DNA of 64,000 nucleotides from an uncultured Poribacteria bacterium (GTDB lineage: Bacteria > Poribacteria > WGA-4E > WGA-3G), in NCBI GenBank assembly GCA_958295855.1, contig OY282383.1:2088481-2152480 (forward strand), written 5' to 3'. The notes below the pieces were generated by a model. The model saw nothing but the letters and a program-made list of their open reading frames with translations, ran no database searches and was not told the DNA's origin. Shown here in pieces: positions 43,989-52,782 of this stretch (positions are counted from its first letter, which is position 1; the number at the start of each line of letters is the position of its first letter). The position numbers were made by a program, and so were the translations under genes.

Positions 43989-44678
43989 TTGGAACTAAAA
44001 CAGAAAGCAGCACTCATATCAGAGACACTCGAGGGGTTACTCGGTGTGCCAACTCGCGATGGTGCAGGAAACGTCCTGGATTGTCTCCTTTTAACGGTGC
44101 TGTCGCAAAACACGACAGATATTAACCGCGATAAAGGCTTCGTTCAACTCAGGGCACGTTTTCCAACATGGGAGGACGTGTTGGAGGCAGATACCGAAGC
44201 TGTAGAGGATGCAATAAAGGTTGCCGGCTTGGGCAAACAAAAAAGCCGCACGATGAAAAACTTTCTTGCGTGGCTCAAAGCCGAATATGGCGAGCTATCG
44301 TTAGCGTTTATCCACGATATGGAAACAGAAGCGGCGTTAGCATTACTCTGTCAACACAAAGGTATCGGCATCAAAACAGCGTGCGTTACGCTTGCTTTCG
44401 CGTGCGGACGGGAGGTTTTCCCGGTGGATACGCACATCCTACGCATCTCCAAACGCCTCGGTCTGATTCCACAGAATTGTAGCGCGGAAAAAGCACATCA
44501 GCTGTTGCCGCCTATCGTTCCCGCGGGAAAGGCGTATCCGTTCCACATGAACCTTATCTACTTCGGCAGGCAAATTTGCAATGCAAGAAAGCCGCTGTGT
44601 GAACAATGTCCGCTGACAGCACACTGTCTCTATTTCAACCAACTGCATGAAGAGCCTCTTCCGAGTTCTTCGCTTTGA
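43989..44678 (+). CDS. nth: Endonuclease III-like DNA glycosylase
   Basis: 229 residues. Helix-hairpin-helix glycosylase of base-excision repair, removing oxidised pyrimidines. LLLTVLSQNTTD, then HKGIGIKTACVTLAF with the catalytic Lys in the hairpin, then PVDTHILRISKRLGL with the catalytic Asp. Four C-terminal cysteines (CNARKPLCEQCPLTAHC) bind a 4Fe-4S cluster. I use TTG 43989, eight bases after GGAAG; the frame runs much further upstream, but there it overlaps the DUF6785 gene. Full length is near the family average. Confidence 0.9.
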   Translation: MELKQKAALISETLEGLLGVPTRDGAGNVLDCLLLTVLSQNTTDINRDKGFVQLRARFPTWEDVLEADTEAVEDAIKVAGLGKQKSRTMKNFLAWLKAEYGELSLAFIHDMETEAALALLCQHKGIGIKTACVTLAFACGREVFPVDTHILRISKRLGLIPQNCSAEKAHQLLPPIVPAGKAYPFHMNLIYFGRQICNARKPLCEQCPLTAHCLYFNQLHEEPLPSSSL

Positions 44679-44783
44679 ACTACAGCGGCGATGCCACGGA
44701 GATAACGGGAAAGCCCCCCAGTGCTTCTCAGTGCTCGCCCGTAGTTCGCAAACCTGTCGACATCGTATGGACAGGAGGAAAAC

Positions 44784-46874
44784 ATGTTTCATTGGAAAAA
44801 CTGGACATGGAAACATCTATTTGTTGTCCTATTGGTATTACATCTCATCCCAATCTGGATTTTTGCCTACTTCCCCTCTCAAGATGGGGCGAGCCACGTC
44901 TACAACGCGTTGGTGCTGAAGGAGTACGCGGATAACGCCAACTATAAGATCCGGGACGCTTGGAAACTTAACATTACCATCTTTCCGAACTGGCTGTCTC
45001 ACATTTTGTTGGCCGCTTTCCTCTACGTATTTCCACCTGTTATTGCGGAGAAGGTCTTTCTGACAATTGCGATAGGCCTGATACCGATTGCTTTCTTCTA
45101 TTTCCTGGATGCTATCTATAAAGGTGAGAAAGGGCGGTTTTTGTTCGCTTGGCTCGGTTTCCCTTTTGCTTACAACTACCTCCTTTACATGGGGTTTTAC
45201 AACTTCCAATTGAGCATTGCGTTTTTCTTTTTTAGCTTCGGGTACTGGTGGAAGCACAAAGACGACATGCAAGTGCAGCATCTCATTGGGCTTTATGCCC
45301 TGCTACTGCTCACCTATCTGTCGCATATTGCTTCCTATGGCCTTGTTGTGCTTGGGATTTCTGTCGCTGCGGGATGTATATGGGGCGGTTATACGTTCGT
45401 AACGGCTTGGCGCGAACGACACGCGGCATGGTTCCGAACGTTCATCGTTAACCTCAAACCGCTTTTCCGTTTCTTTTTTTATATGGTGCCGATGTACTTT
45501 GTGCTGATAGCGTACTATCTACAGAGCCTAAAACTGCATCCACAAGGCGCGCATCGCGGCATGGAATGGATTTGGGAATACTTTTTGGGCGTTAAGTCAA
45601 TCGTCTATTTTACCGATTGGCATATTCCTGTCAACTACGGGCTGCTTGTCGTTTTAGGCGTTGCAGTTGGCATCTCCATCGGCTACCGAATTCACCGAAG
45701 GCAGTGGGTGAAACGAACCGATGCCTTCTTGCTGATTGCACTCCTGTTTACCTACATGTTCATCAGGGCACCGTGGAGCTACGGCCCGGGGGGATGGATT
45801 AACGACCGCGTCCATCTCTACATCTTGCTGATGTTAGCACCCTGGTTGATTCCGGATATGGGCAAATACTTCCGTTACGCTATGACAACCTGTCTCGTCG
45901 TTTTCAGTTTAATCCACTGCGGCAGAACTGCATACGACCATGGACGCATTGCCACAGAGATTGAGGAACTTGTTTCTGGAACACACCTGATAGAACCACA
46001 CACAAATTTTAGACTGCACAGCACAGGTTGGCGCAAATCAGACGCGGTGTTTGAACATTACGATGCGGATTCAAAGAAATGGGTTGCGAAGAATGAAATT
46101 AAATATGTTACACCGTTTGTACACTCCACCGCCTTTTACGGCGTATACGCTGATGACGTGGGACATCTCGCAAATTACGAGGCAGCCTATTACTACTTTC
46201 CAGTAAACCGCAACAACGCGAACGCACCTATAGACTATTTCATAGCGTGGTACCCGCCGGATACCGATGCATTCCGGCGCGAAACCGCCGATTATGAAAT
46301 TATTCACGAAACAAAACACCTCCAAATCTATAGAAAAAAACGCGCCCCGGGACCGATGCTTGAACTCTGGAATAAAACCGGAAACGGAAACCTTGTCATC
46401 CGGTTTGATATGCAACCTGACAAGGCTGAAACCGCACCGAACCATCATGCCATCGGCCCCGATATAGCATACCAAAGTGGCAAATTCGGATGGGACACGC
46501 GCGCACCCCACGAAGCCTATCAAGGCCCAGCAGGTATCGAACCGCTCGCACGAGATGCTGTCTGGGGCAAGGAAGATGCCGCCTTCAAACTCGACCTCCC
46601 CAACGGAAAATATCGCGTAACCAACGTTTTCCAGTCAGCGGAAAACGCTACGCACACAGTCAATCTGTTGGCAAACGGAAATGCGGTGATTAAAAAACTC
46701 ACCGTGCCACTCGGCAATGAAGCGGTCGAACACACTTATGACGTGGAAGTAACGGAGGGCTACCTCACCCAAGTGATTTTCACCGCCAAAAAACGGGTAG
46801 GAACTGGAGACGATTGGGCTAAGAAACACAATTATTGGATTTGGAACGGCTGTACGGTTGAACAAATCTTTTAA
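44784..46874 (+). CDS. Large membrane protein, GT-C-like, with a C-terminal carbohydrate-binding-type domain
   Basis: 696 residues. The first 400 have about ten transmembrane helices and an early acidic loop (FPSQDGASHVYN) as in GT-C glycosyltransferases of the PMT type, where the Asp is catalytic. After a periplasmic region comes a C-terminal domain of about 140 residues (FGWDTR, then FKLDLPNGKYRVTNVFQSAE, ending HNYWIWNGCTVE) that resembles malectin/galactose-binding beta-sandwich domains. Transfer of a sugar from a lipid donor is inferred only. AGGAGG precedes the ATG. The following zincin gene is 41 bases downstream. Confidence 0.6.
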   Translation: MFHWKNWTWKHLFVVLLVLHLIPIWIFAYFPSQDGASHVYNALVLKEYADNANYKIRDAWKLNITIFPNWLSHILLAAFLYVFPPVIAEKVFLTIAIGLIPIAFFYFLDAIYKGEKGRFLFAWLGFPFAYNYLLYMGFYNFQLSIAFFFFSFGYWWKHKDDMQVQHLIGLYALLLLTYLSHIASYGLVVLGISVAAGCIWGGYTFVTAWRERHAAWFRTFIVNLKPLFRFFFYMVPMYFVLIAYYLQSLKLHPQGAHRGMEWIWEYFLGVKSIVYFTDWHIPVNYGLLVVLGVAVGISIGYRIHRRQWVKRTDAFLLIALLFTYMFIRAPWSYGPGGWINDRVHLYILLMLAPWLIPDMGKYFRYAMTTCLVVFSLIHCGRTAYDHGRIATEIEELVSGTHLIEPHTNFRLHSTGWRKSDAVFEHYDADSKKWVAKNEIKYVTPFVHSTAFYGVYADDVGHLANYEAAYYYFPVNRNNANAPIDYFIAWYPPDTDAFRRETADYEIIHETKHLQIYRKKRAPGPMLELWNKTGNGNLVIRFDMQPDKAETAPNHHAIGPDIAYQSGKFGWDTRAPHEAYQGPAGIEPLARDAVWGKEDAAFKLDLPNGKYRVTNVFQSAENATHTVNLLANGNAVIKKLTVPLGNEAVEHTYDVEVTEGYLTQVIFTAKKRVGTGDDWAKKHNYWIWNGCTVEQIF

Positions 46875-46915
46875 ACTCTTAACGTCAGTTCAACATAAGG
46901 AGGGAAATTTCAGAC

Positions 46916-48055
46916 ATGCAATGGAGACAAAACCGCTTGAAAACAATCAACCAGATCTTGGCACTGATGGTGATGTGCGGTCTGTTTTTCAACATCACCC
47001 GGACCACGCCGGGATTCGCCGCAAAAACACTCAAAGCATTAAAGGTATTATTGGATGATATAGATAAGCCGCAGTGGCGCATCGGCTATAATTTCACCCA
47101 TGACTGCCCCCCGGCCGTCCGCCAGCAGGAAGATGAATTAAAAGAATCGATTACCGCGGCGCTGCAAGCATGGCTACAACCGCTGCGTCAACGCTATCCC
47201 AACAGGCAATTCACCGACGATTTTCTCTTGGTAAAACTACCGGATGTGGCCAAGTGTCTTGATGACCACAGGGCTCTAGAAGGTCTAGATCTACGCGTCA
47301 CGGCCGACTGTGGGGGTGAGGGGGGGTCCTTCGCGACGCTGGCAGTCGGCAACACAGCGCCTGAGATATGCATGCGAGAACGAGACATGGATGTCGATCA
47401 GCTTTTCGTTCGTATTCTCATGCACGAGCTCGGCCATGCCTTGGGTCTGAGCGATACCTATGTGCGCGGTGAGCTGGTGAGCACTGGCGGGTTAGCTTTC
47501 ACTATGGGCAAGCAACCGCATTCGGTCATGTCGAGTAGCTTTCTGCCTGCCATCAAATCACCGTTCGATCTCGGCAAGGATGACGAGTATGGTCTCATCT
47601 GGCTCTACAAGTATTTGCACGAAGATCATCCCGCGGACGACTGTTTTTTTCTCGACTACATCCGTTCCGAGCGGGATGGCAGATGCCATCATCGCTACCC
47701 GCTAATTTTCGAGGCCAAGCATGGCATCTCTGATACCGTGACCATGATCCTGGGCGGTGACCCTAACGTGAAACTCAACGCCCGCGATTCACAAGGCATG
47801 ACGGCACTGCACCATGCGGTGCGGCGGACTGATAGCAAGATGGTGAAGGCACTGCTTGCACAAAGGGACATCAAAGTCAACCTTCTCGACCAGCACCGAC
47901 GCACTCCTGCCCAATTAGCACGTGTGCTGAGGCAGGTGCATCTTGCCAAGTGGATCGAGGAGCACCCCACTGCCAAGCATCTCCCCATACCGTGGTCTGT
48001 TGCGCCTGCACACTCTTTGACGACGACATGGGGGGCACTGAAACGGGCGCGGTAG
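46916..48055 (+). CDS. Zincin metalloprotease with ankyrin repeats
   Basis: 379 residues. An N-terminal signal peptide (MVMCGLFFNITRTTPGFAA) directs export. A metzincin/matrixin-like core has H170-E171-x-x-H174 in LMHELGHALGLSD, followed by a Met-turn candidate (HSVMSSSF). It has four or more cysteines, probably paired outside the cell. The C-terminal 110 residues hold two to three ankyrin repeats (DSQGMTALHHAVRRTDSKMV, DQHRRTPAQLARVL). Fusion of a secreted zincin with ankyrin repeats is unusual. The codon use looks more GC-rich than its neighbours, hinting at transfer. AAGGAGG precedes the ATG. Confidence 0.75.
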   Translation: MQWRQNRLKTINQILALMVMCGLFFNITRTTPGFAAKTLKALKVLLDDIDKPQWRIGYNFTHDCPPAVRQQEDELKESITAALQAWLQPLRQRYPNRQFTDDFLLVKLPDVAKCLDDHRALEGLDLRVTADCGGEGGSFATLAVGNTAPEICMRERDMDVDQLFVRILMHELGHALGLSDTYVRGELVSTGGLAFTMGKQPHSVMSSSFLPAIKSPFDLGKDDEYGLIWLYKYLHEDHPADDCFFLDYIRSERDGRCHHRYPLIFEAKHGISDTVTMILGGDPNVKLNARDSQGMTALHHAVRRTDSKMVKALLAQRDIKVNLLDQHRRTPAQLARVLRQVHLAKWIEEHPTAKHLPIPWSVAPAHSLTTTWGALKRAR

Positions 48056-48152
48056 GTGCGGGGTGCCGCGCGCCGGCCGCGTCAAAAAAATATATCGTTA
48101 AAAAACCATTTTTCAACAACAGAGAAAAATGAGCAAGGAGACTTTATAGATA

Positions 48153-49349
48153 ATGATTAAACCGCATGGAGCCGAAACCTTAATCCCGCTTTACCTTGCG
48201 GACGATGCACAACGCGCTGAACTGACCCGGGAGGCGGAGCAACTTCCTTCCGTTCTTATCTCTTCAGGTGCTGCCGCCTCAGCCGTCATGCTCGCATCGG
48301 GGTACTTTACACCGCTCACCGGTTACATGAACATCGCTGAGGCGACAAGTGTTGCCACAGACCTGAAACTCCCAAAGGGGATTTTCTGGCCTGTTCCGGT
48401 GATGAACATCGTCCCAACCGAACAACTCACTGATGCAGTGAAGAATGCGGAATGCATTGCCCTACGCGACCCAAACGTTGAAGGCAATCCACCCCTCGCG
48501 GTTATGAAGGTTTCGGCAATTGAAACACTCTCAACAGAACAGAAGCACCTCCTCATTGAAAAGACGTTTGGCACCGCCGCCCCGGAACATCCCGGTGTCC
48601 CCGCTTTTGCCGATGTCGGAGCCAACGTCCTCTCCGGTCCGATTGAAGTGCTGAATTACTCCTACTTTCGCGCAGACTTCCCAGACACCTTCCGCACCGC
48701 CGTAGAAATTCGCGAGGATATTGCGGCGCGCGGGTGGAACACGGTTGTCGCTTTTCAGACGCGCAACCCGATGCACCGCGCCCATGAGGAACTCTGTAAG
48801 ATAGCACAGAGAGAAGTCAACGCCGACGGTATCTTAATCCACATGCTCCTCGGCAAGTTAAGGCCCGGTGATATCCCTGCCGCCGTTCGTGATGCCTCCA
48901 TCCGTGCGATGGTGAAACATTACTTCCCTGAAAACACCGTCTCCATTACAGGCTACGGCTTTGATATGCTCTATGCAGGCCCGCGAGAGGCACTGCTACA
49001 CGCCGTTTTCCGGCAGAACTGTGGTTGCACACATTTCATCGTCGGGCGCGACCACGCCGGTGCAGGTGATTACTACGGTGCGTTTGATGCACAACAGATC
49101 TTCGATGAAATTCCTTCAGATGCTTTAGAAATTGGCATCTTCCGTGGTGACTTTACGGTGTGGTGTAACAGGTGCAATGAGATCGTCATGATGCGCGATT
49201 GTCCGCACGGTGGAGACGATTACTTCAACATCTCAGGCACAAAGCAGCGTGAGCTCCTCGCGGCGGGCGAGCCGCTTCCACCGGAAATTGCACGCCCCGA
49301 AGTTGCAGAGATTTTGATGGAATACTACCAGAGTGAGACAAGCACGTAA
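48153..49349 (+). CDS. sat: ATP sulfurylase (sulfate adenylyltransferase)
   Basis: 398 residues. It makes adenosine 5'-phosphosulfate from ATP and sulfate, or works in reverse in dissimilatory organisms. FQTRNPMHRAHEEL is the HxxH active-site region, and GRDHAGAGDYYGAFDAQ binds the nucleotide. Length and ends (PHGG, SGTKQRELL) match the monofunctional Sat family; no APS kinase domain follows. No cys or apr gene is adjacent. AAGGAG lies before the ATG. It probably supplies reduced sulfur to the cysteine synthase at 32657. Confidence 0.92.
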   Translation: MIKPHGAETLIPLYLADDAQRAELTREAEQLPSVLISSGAAASAVMLASGYFTPLTGYMNIAEATSVATDLKLPKGIFWPVPVMNIVPTEQLTDAVKNAECIALRDPNVEGNPPLAVMKVSAIETLSTEQKHLLIEKTFGTAAPEHPGVPAFADVGANVLSGPIEVLNYSYFRADFPDTFRTAVEIREDIAARGWNTVVAFQTRNPMHRAHEELCKIAQREVNADGILIHMLLGKLRPGDIPAAVRDASIRAMVKHYFPENTVSITGYGFDMLYAGPREALLHAVFRQNCGCTHFIVGRDHAGAGDYYGAFDAQQIFDEIPSDALEIGIFRGDFTVWCNRCNEIVMMRDCPHGGDDYFNISGTKQRELLAAGEPLPPEIARPEVAEILMEYYQSETST

Positions 49350-49448
49350 ACAATCCTATTCTCAACATACGGAAGCAGGACATAAGATAAATTCACGTGA
49401 GTTTGATATAAGAATTCAGGCATGCTACACGCTTAAGAGGAAAGAATT

Positions 49449-49715
49449 ATGATTGCACTTACCAAAGAACTTCAACAAGCAGTTCAGGAGGCAAACGCGC
49501 AGCCGATACGCCTCGTGGATGCAGAGACGAATCTGGAATACGTCGTGTTACCAGCAGAGGTATTCGCTCGGGTCCAAGATGTATTTTACGACGCGAACCC
49601 GCTAACAATTGAGGAGCAGCGCGCCCTGCTTGTTCAAGTTGGACTCAGCGTTGGATGGGACGATGCGGCGATGGACGTTTACAATGAGCTAGATGCGCGG
49701 CGCGAGTGTGCCTGA
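49449..49715 (+). CDS. Small antitoxin-like protein
   Basis: 88 residues. QPIRLVDAETNLEYVVLPAEVFARVQ resembles the start of small prevent-host-death-like regulators found beside toxins, with LVD..T..EYVVL as the shared pattern. The C-terminal part is helical and acidic (ALLVQVGLSVGWDDAAMDVYNEL). GAGGAAAG precedes the ATG. No toxin follows: the next gene is a zinc dehydrogenase starting 63 bases downstream. Annotated on sequence feel, not a strong family match. Confidence 0.5.
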   Translation: MIALTKELQQAVQEANAQPIRLVDAETNLEYVVLPAEVFARVQDVFYDANPLTIEEQRALLVQVGLSVGWDDAAMDVYNELDARRECA

Positions 49716-49777
49716 TAACAATAGGTATACCACTATTTTCAATAGTGGTGAACTTTCTCCGCTTTGGAAATAATATA

Positions 49778-51019
49778 GTGGAAGCCATCCAATATACCAA
49801 AAGCATCCCACGTTATCTCGCGATGCGTTTCCTCGGGAAACGGTGGCGAAGCCTCTACACGTCACCAGTCTCCTGCGTGCGTCTCGTTGATATGCCGGAG
49901 CCACAACTGCCAACCCCAGAATGGGTTAGAATTAGGACACGGCTCAGCGGCATCTGTGGTTCAGACCTGGCAACAATCACCGCAAAAGGAAGCCCATATT
50001 TCTCGCCCTTCACGTCAACGCCTTTTGTACTAGGGCATGAAATCGTCGGCGACATTGTGGAAATAGCATCCGCAGTACAAGGTAGAGCAATCGGCGAACG
50101 GGTGGTAATTGAACCCGCGCTGTCCTGTAAGGTGAGAGGGATGTCGCCGCTGTGCCACCAATGCCAAAATTCACGCTTCGCCAACTGTGAAAACATCACA
50201 AAAGGGAGCATCTCGGAAGGCGTTCAAACCGGGTATTGTCGGGATACGGGCGGCGGGTGGAGCCAATACGTCGTCGCGCATCAGTCACAACTTCACCGCG
50301 TGCCTGATGGGCTTTCTGACGACATCGCTGTGCTACTTGAACCCTTTGCGTGTGCCTTACACGGTGTTTTGAAGGCAGCGTGCTCGGTAGGAGGGATTTG
50401 TAATCCAGATTCTTCGATCTGTGTGATTGGCGGTGGCACCATTGGATTACTCACCCTCGCGGGGCTTCGGATGCTCGGCTACCAAAACCGAATTCTTATC
50501 TTCGCCAAATATCCGCATCAACAGCAATTGGCGCGCGAACTCGGTGCAGATGAGGTGCTATCCCCAAATGCAAGCCGATATGCAGAATTCTGCCGATTAA
50601 CAGGCGCGGAGGCGTATCAGCCGGAGTTGGGGCAACAGGTATTGCTCGGTGGTGTAGATGTCACCTTTGATTGCATCGGCTCCAGCGTCACAATAGACGA
50701 CGCGCTCCGCTTCACCCGTGCCGGTGGGGAAGTCATCTTACTCGGTATGCCGGGGATACCCAAAAACATCGATTGGAACTCCATCTGGTATAAACAGTTG
50801 CGTGTAAAAGGCGCATACACGTATGGGCTTGAAGTGCATAACGGCGAACAGATTCATACGTTTGCATTGGGGATGCGTCTCTTACAACAACATGGAAATC
50901 AATTGGGCCCGCTGGTAAGTTCTCTTTTTCCACTGCGCGATTACAAACGGGCTATTCATACTGCACTTAATACTGGGAAAACTGCTACGGTGAAAACCGT
51001 GTTTGACTTGCGAAGTTAG
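49778..51019 (+). CDS. Zinc-dependent medium-chain dehydrogenase
   Basis: 413 residues. Catalytic zinc ligands are Cys in SGICGSD and His-Glu in LGHEIVG; the structural zinc loop is CHQCQNSRFANC, with only part of the usual four cysteines. The NAD(P) Rossmann loop is VIGGGTIGLL. The family includes alcohol, threonine and polyol dehydrogenases. I start at GTG 49778, nine bases after GGAAA. An upstream in-frame ATG at 49706 would overlap the previous gene and add a hydrophobic lead without family support. A palindrome lies after the stop. Confidence 0.82.
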   Translation: MEAIQYTKSIPRYLAMRFLGKRWRSLYTSPVSCVRLVDMPEPQLPTPEWVRIRTRLSGICGSDLATITAKGSPYFSPFTSTPFVLGHEIVGDIVEIASAVQGRAIGERVVIEPALSCKVRGMSPLCHQCQNSRFANCENITKGSISEGVQTGYCRDTGGGWSQYVVAHQSQLHRVPDGLSDDIAVLLEPFACALHGVLKAACSVGGICNPDSSICVIGGGTIGLLTLAGLRMLGYQNRILIFAKYPHQQQLARELGADEVLSPNASRYAEFCRLTGAEAYQPELGQQVLLGGVDVTFDCIGSSVTIDDALRFTRAGGEVILLGMPGIPKNIDWNSIWYKQLRVKGAYTYGLEVHNGEQIHTFALGMRLLQQHGNQLGPLVSSLFPLRDYKRAIHTALNTGKTATVKTVFDLRS

Positions 51020-51054
51020 AGCCATTTTGCGGCGTACTCGCCCAAGTTGGTAGC

Positions 51055-51090
51055 GGCAGGCCTTGTGCCTGCCCAGCAAGCAACTTTTTT
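51055..51090 (+). terminator. Hairpin of the CAAGACCT family with a T-run
   Basis: GGCAGGC/GCCTGCC (51055-51073) with a CTTGT loop, followed after 11 bases by TTTTTT. It could end the dehydrogenase transcript. The same hairpin core makes up the tandem repeat at 16851. Confidence 0.5.
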
Positions 51091-51148
51091 ATTTCTAACT
51101 TATGCGACGTGCATTCGTTTTCAGTAGCCAAAAACCGATTTTGCAGAG

Positions 51149-51180
51149 GGCATTTACCCCGCAAAGCGGGGATGTATGCC
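51149..51180. repeat. Miniature hairpin element, second copy
   Basis: GGCAT, TTA, CCCCGC, AAA, GCGGGG, ATGT, ATGCC: the same two-stem design as the unit inside tnpB (8606), with paired changes in both stems. Confidence 0.75.
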
Positions 51181-51261
51181 ACTGCGGAAAAATCGGAGCA
51201 GAAACCCAATTAACGAAAAAAAGGTTTAACCCGGCTTGCAGGCATATGCCAAAGGAAAATC

Positions 51262-51816
51262 ATGATGCCATATTCAGATTACACTGCTGAAGCGATCGTT
51301 GCCCGCGGCAAAGCGTTCTATCAGCAACTCAAGGACGAAGTTGAACCGCAACACAAAGGAAAATTCTTGGTGGTTGATATTGATACAGGGGACTACGAAA
51401 TTGACGATGAGGATTTTGTAGCCGCAGAGCGTCTCCGTGCGAAGCATCCCGATGCTGTGATTTACTGTTTACGAATCGGGTATCGCACCGCGCATCTACT
51501 CGGCTTCAGGGTTTCCGTTCTCACAGACTATACCTCCGAAGTTATCGTTGCCCGCGGCAAAGAACTCTATGGGCAACTCAAGGACGAAGTTGAACCGCAA
51601 CACAAAGGAAAATTCTTGGCCATCGACATTAAGACAGGGGACTACGACATCGACGCTAAGGGTGCGGTAGCCACATACCGGCTCCTTTCAAAGCGTCCCG
51701 ATGCTGTGATTTACTGTTTGCGAATCGGGTATCGGACTGCACATCGACTCGGTTTTAGGAGTACATACGGTATTCTGGCCAGCAAAGTTGAGACAAATAC
51801 CAAACAGCCACAATGA
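51262..51816 (+). CDS. Tandem-repeat protein beside an aspartic-protease remnant
   Basis: 184 residues made of two copies (about 3-85 and 86-172) of one domain: IVARGKxxYxQLKDEVEPQH, KGKFLxxDIxTGDYxID, then KxPDAVIYCLRIGYRTAHxLGFR. Single-domain relatives occur in cyanobacteria next to small aspartic-protease-like genes. The copies are about 75 percent identical, so the duplication is recent. Its stop overlaps the start of the broken protease gene (ATGA), so they were one operon. Function unknown; antitoxin-like roles are suggested only by context. Confidence 0.7.
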   Translation: MMPYSDYTAEAIVARGKAFYQQLKDEVEPQHKGKFLVVDIDTGDYEIDDEDFVAAERLRAKHPDAVIYCLRIGYRTAHLLGFRVSVLTDYTSEVIVARGKELYGQLKDEVEPQHKGKFLAIDIKTGDYDIDAKGAVATYRLLSKRPDAVIYCLRIGYRTAHRLGFRSTYGILASKVETNTKQPQ

Positions 51817-52291
51817 TTATAGGAAAAATTATAGACAATCAAGAAGCCATTATTGAAGTGGAAGTTGTTAGTTTAAATCAACTTTTTGTTATTCCTTGCG
51901 GAGTAATCAGGTTGCAAGATAAGTCTGACAATACACTGTAGATCTCGTCGGAGGTTTCTGATGCAACTTTTTATGGGAGAAAATCCCACGGTGGTGGTTT
52001 CTGAATTAATTCATTGATACGGAATTCACTAACGACCTCATGCTCCCGGGCGATTTGATTGACCGCCTTAGGCTTCCACGAATTGGTGAACTACCTATAC
52101 TCCTCGGTGATGGGAATGAGGTAGACGTGGCACTGTACCTTGCGATAGTGTTATGGCATGGCGAAGAACGCATCGTGCAGGTTCTACGAACAGACGGGAA
52201 AGCGTTAGTCGGTATGTCGTTGCTTGAGGGAAATCGCCTGAGATTAGATGTTGTAACAGAGGGTGAGGTAACGATTGAGGCTTTACCGTAG
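51813..52291 (+). pseudogene. Clan AA aspartic-protease-like gene, broken
   Basis: The start (MIIGKIIDNQEAIIEVEVV) and the end (LPGDLIDRLRLPRIGELPIL, then EVTIEALP) fit small retropepsin-like proteases. The frame breaks: the first part ends at a stop at 51941, about 70 bases are not coding-like, and the second part has an in-frame TAA before the active site. The catalytic DTG reads DTE. It should make no active enzyme. Confidence 0.65.
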
Positions 52292-52301
52292 GAAAATCAC
52301 G

Positions 52302-52495
52302 GTGCCATATAATGCCGCCTATGTTGACTTTTATGATCCAGATCATTCATATATGAACATCGGTATATTATTGTTGGACAATCGGCACAGAACCGTCTAT
52401 TAATTGTATCATATACCGAGCGTGGTCATGTGATTCGTTTAATTAGTGCCAGAAAAGCAACGCGCAAGGAGAGAAAAACGTATGAAGAAAGATGA
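52302..52495 (+). pseudogene. brnT: BrnT toxin gene, truncated and frameshifted
   Basis: The C-terminal part matches BrnT ribonuclease toxins: YIIVGQSAQNRLLIVSYTER, then GHVIRLISARKATRKERKTY. The upstream part (VDFYDPDHSYMN) is in another frame, and the N-terminus with catalytic residues is missing. The end overlaps the brnA start as in intact brnTA operons. Confidence 0.8.
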
Positions 52496-52748
52496 AACAA
52501 CGATGCAGGATGAACTTCGGCCAGAGTATGATTTGAAAAGTTTGCAAGTGAGAAAAGTGGGGCCCGGGCGAAAGCACTTTGGCAAGTCCATTGTCCAGTT
52601 AGAACCTGATGTTGCCGAAGTATTTCCAGATGCTGCATCTGTGAACGCGGCACTACGGTTTCTTATTCGGCTGACTAAAGAAAGTAGTGATGTCTGTCCT
52701 AACATTGGTAGTAATGTCCAAGATGATGCACCGGCAGATTACCCATAA
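52482..52748 (+). CDS. brnA: BrnA antitoxin
   Basis: 88 residues. DELRPEYDLKSLQVRKVGPGRKHF and VQLEPDVAEVFPDAASVNAALRFLIRL match BrnA, a ribbon-helix-helix repressor that binds BrnT and the operon promoter. The ATG lies inside the last codons of the broken brnT, four codons before its stop. The C-terminal 20 residues differ from the usual end. With the toxin gone, it may act as an immunity or regulatory relic, or control the methylase gene that starts 35 bases later. Confidence 0.85.
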   Translation: MKKDETTMQDELRPEYDLKSLQVRKVGPGRKHFGKSIVQLEPDVAEVFPDAASVNAALRFLIRLTKESSDVCPNIGSNVQDDAPADYP

Positions 52749-52782
52749 CGCCCTAAGGTAGTGGAGCGATGGAGGAAATATC

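Noticed and set aside
49706..49777. N-terminal extension of the zinc dehydrogenase (MCLITIGIPLF)
   Set aside because: It overlaps the preceding gene and adds a hydrophobic lead not found in the family. GTG 49778 has a better ribosome-binding site.
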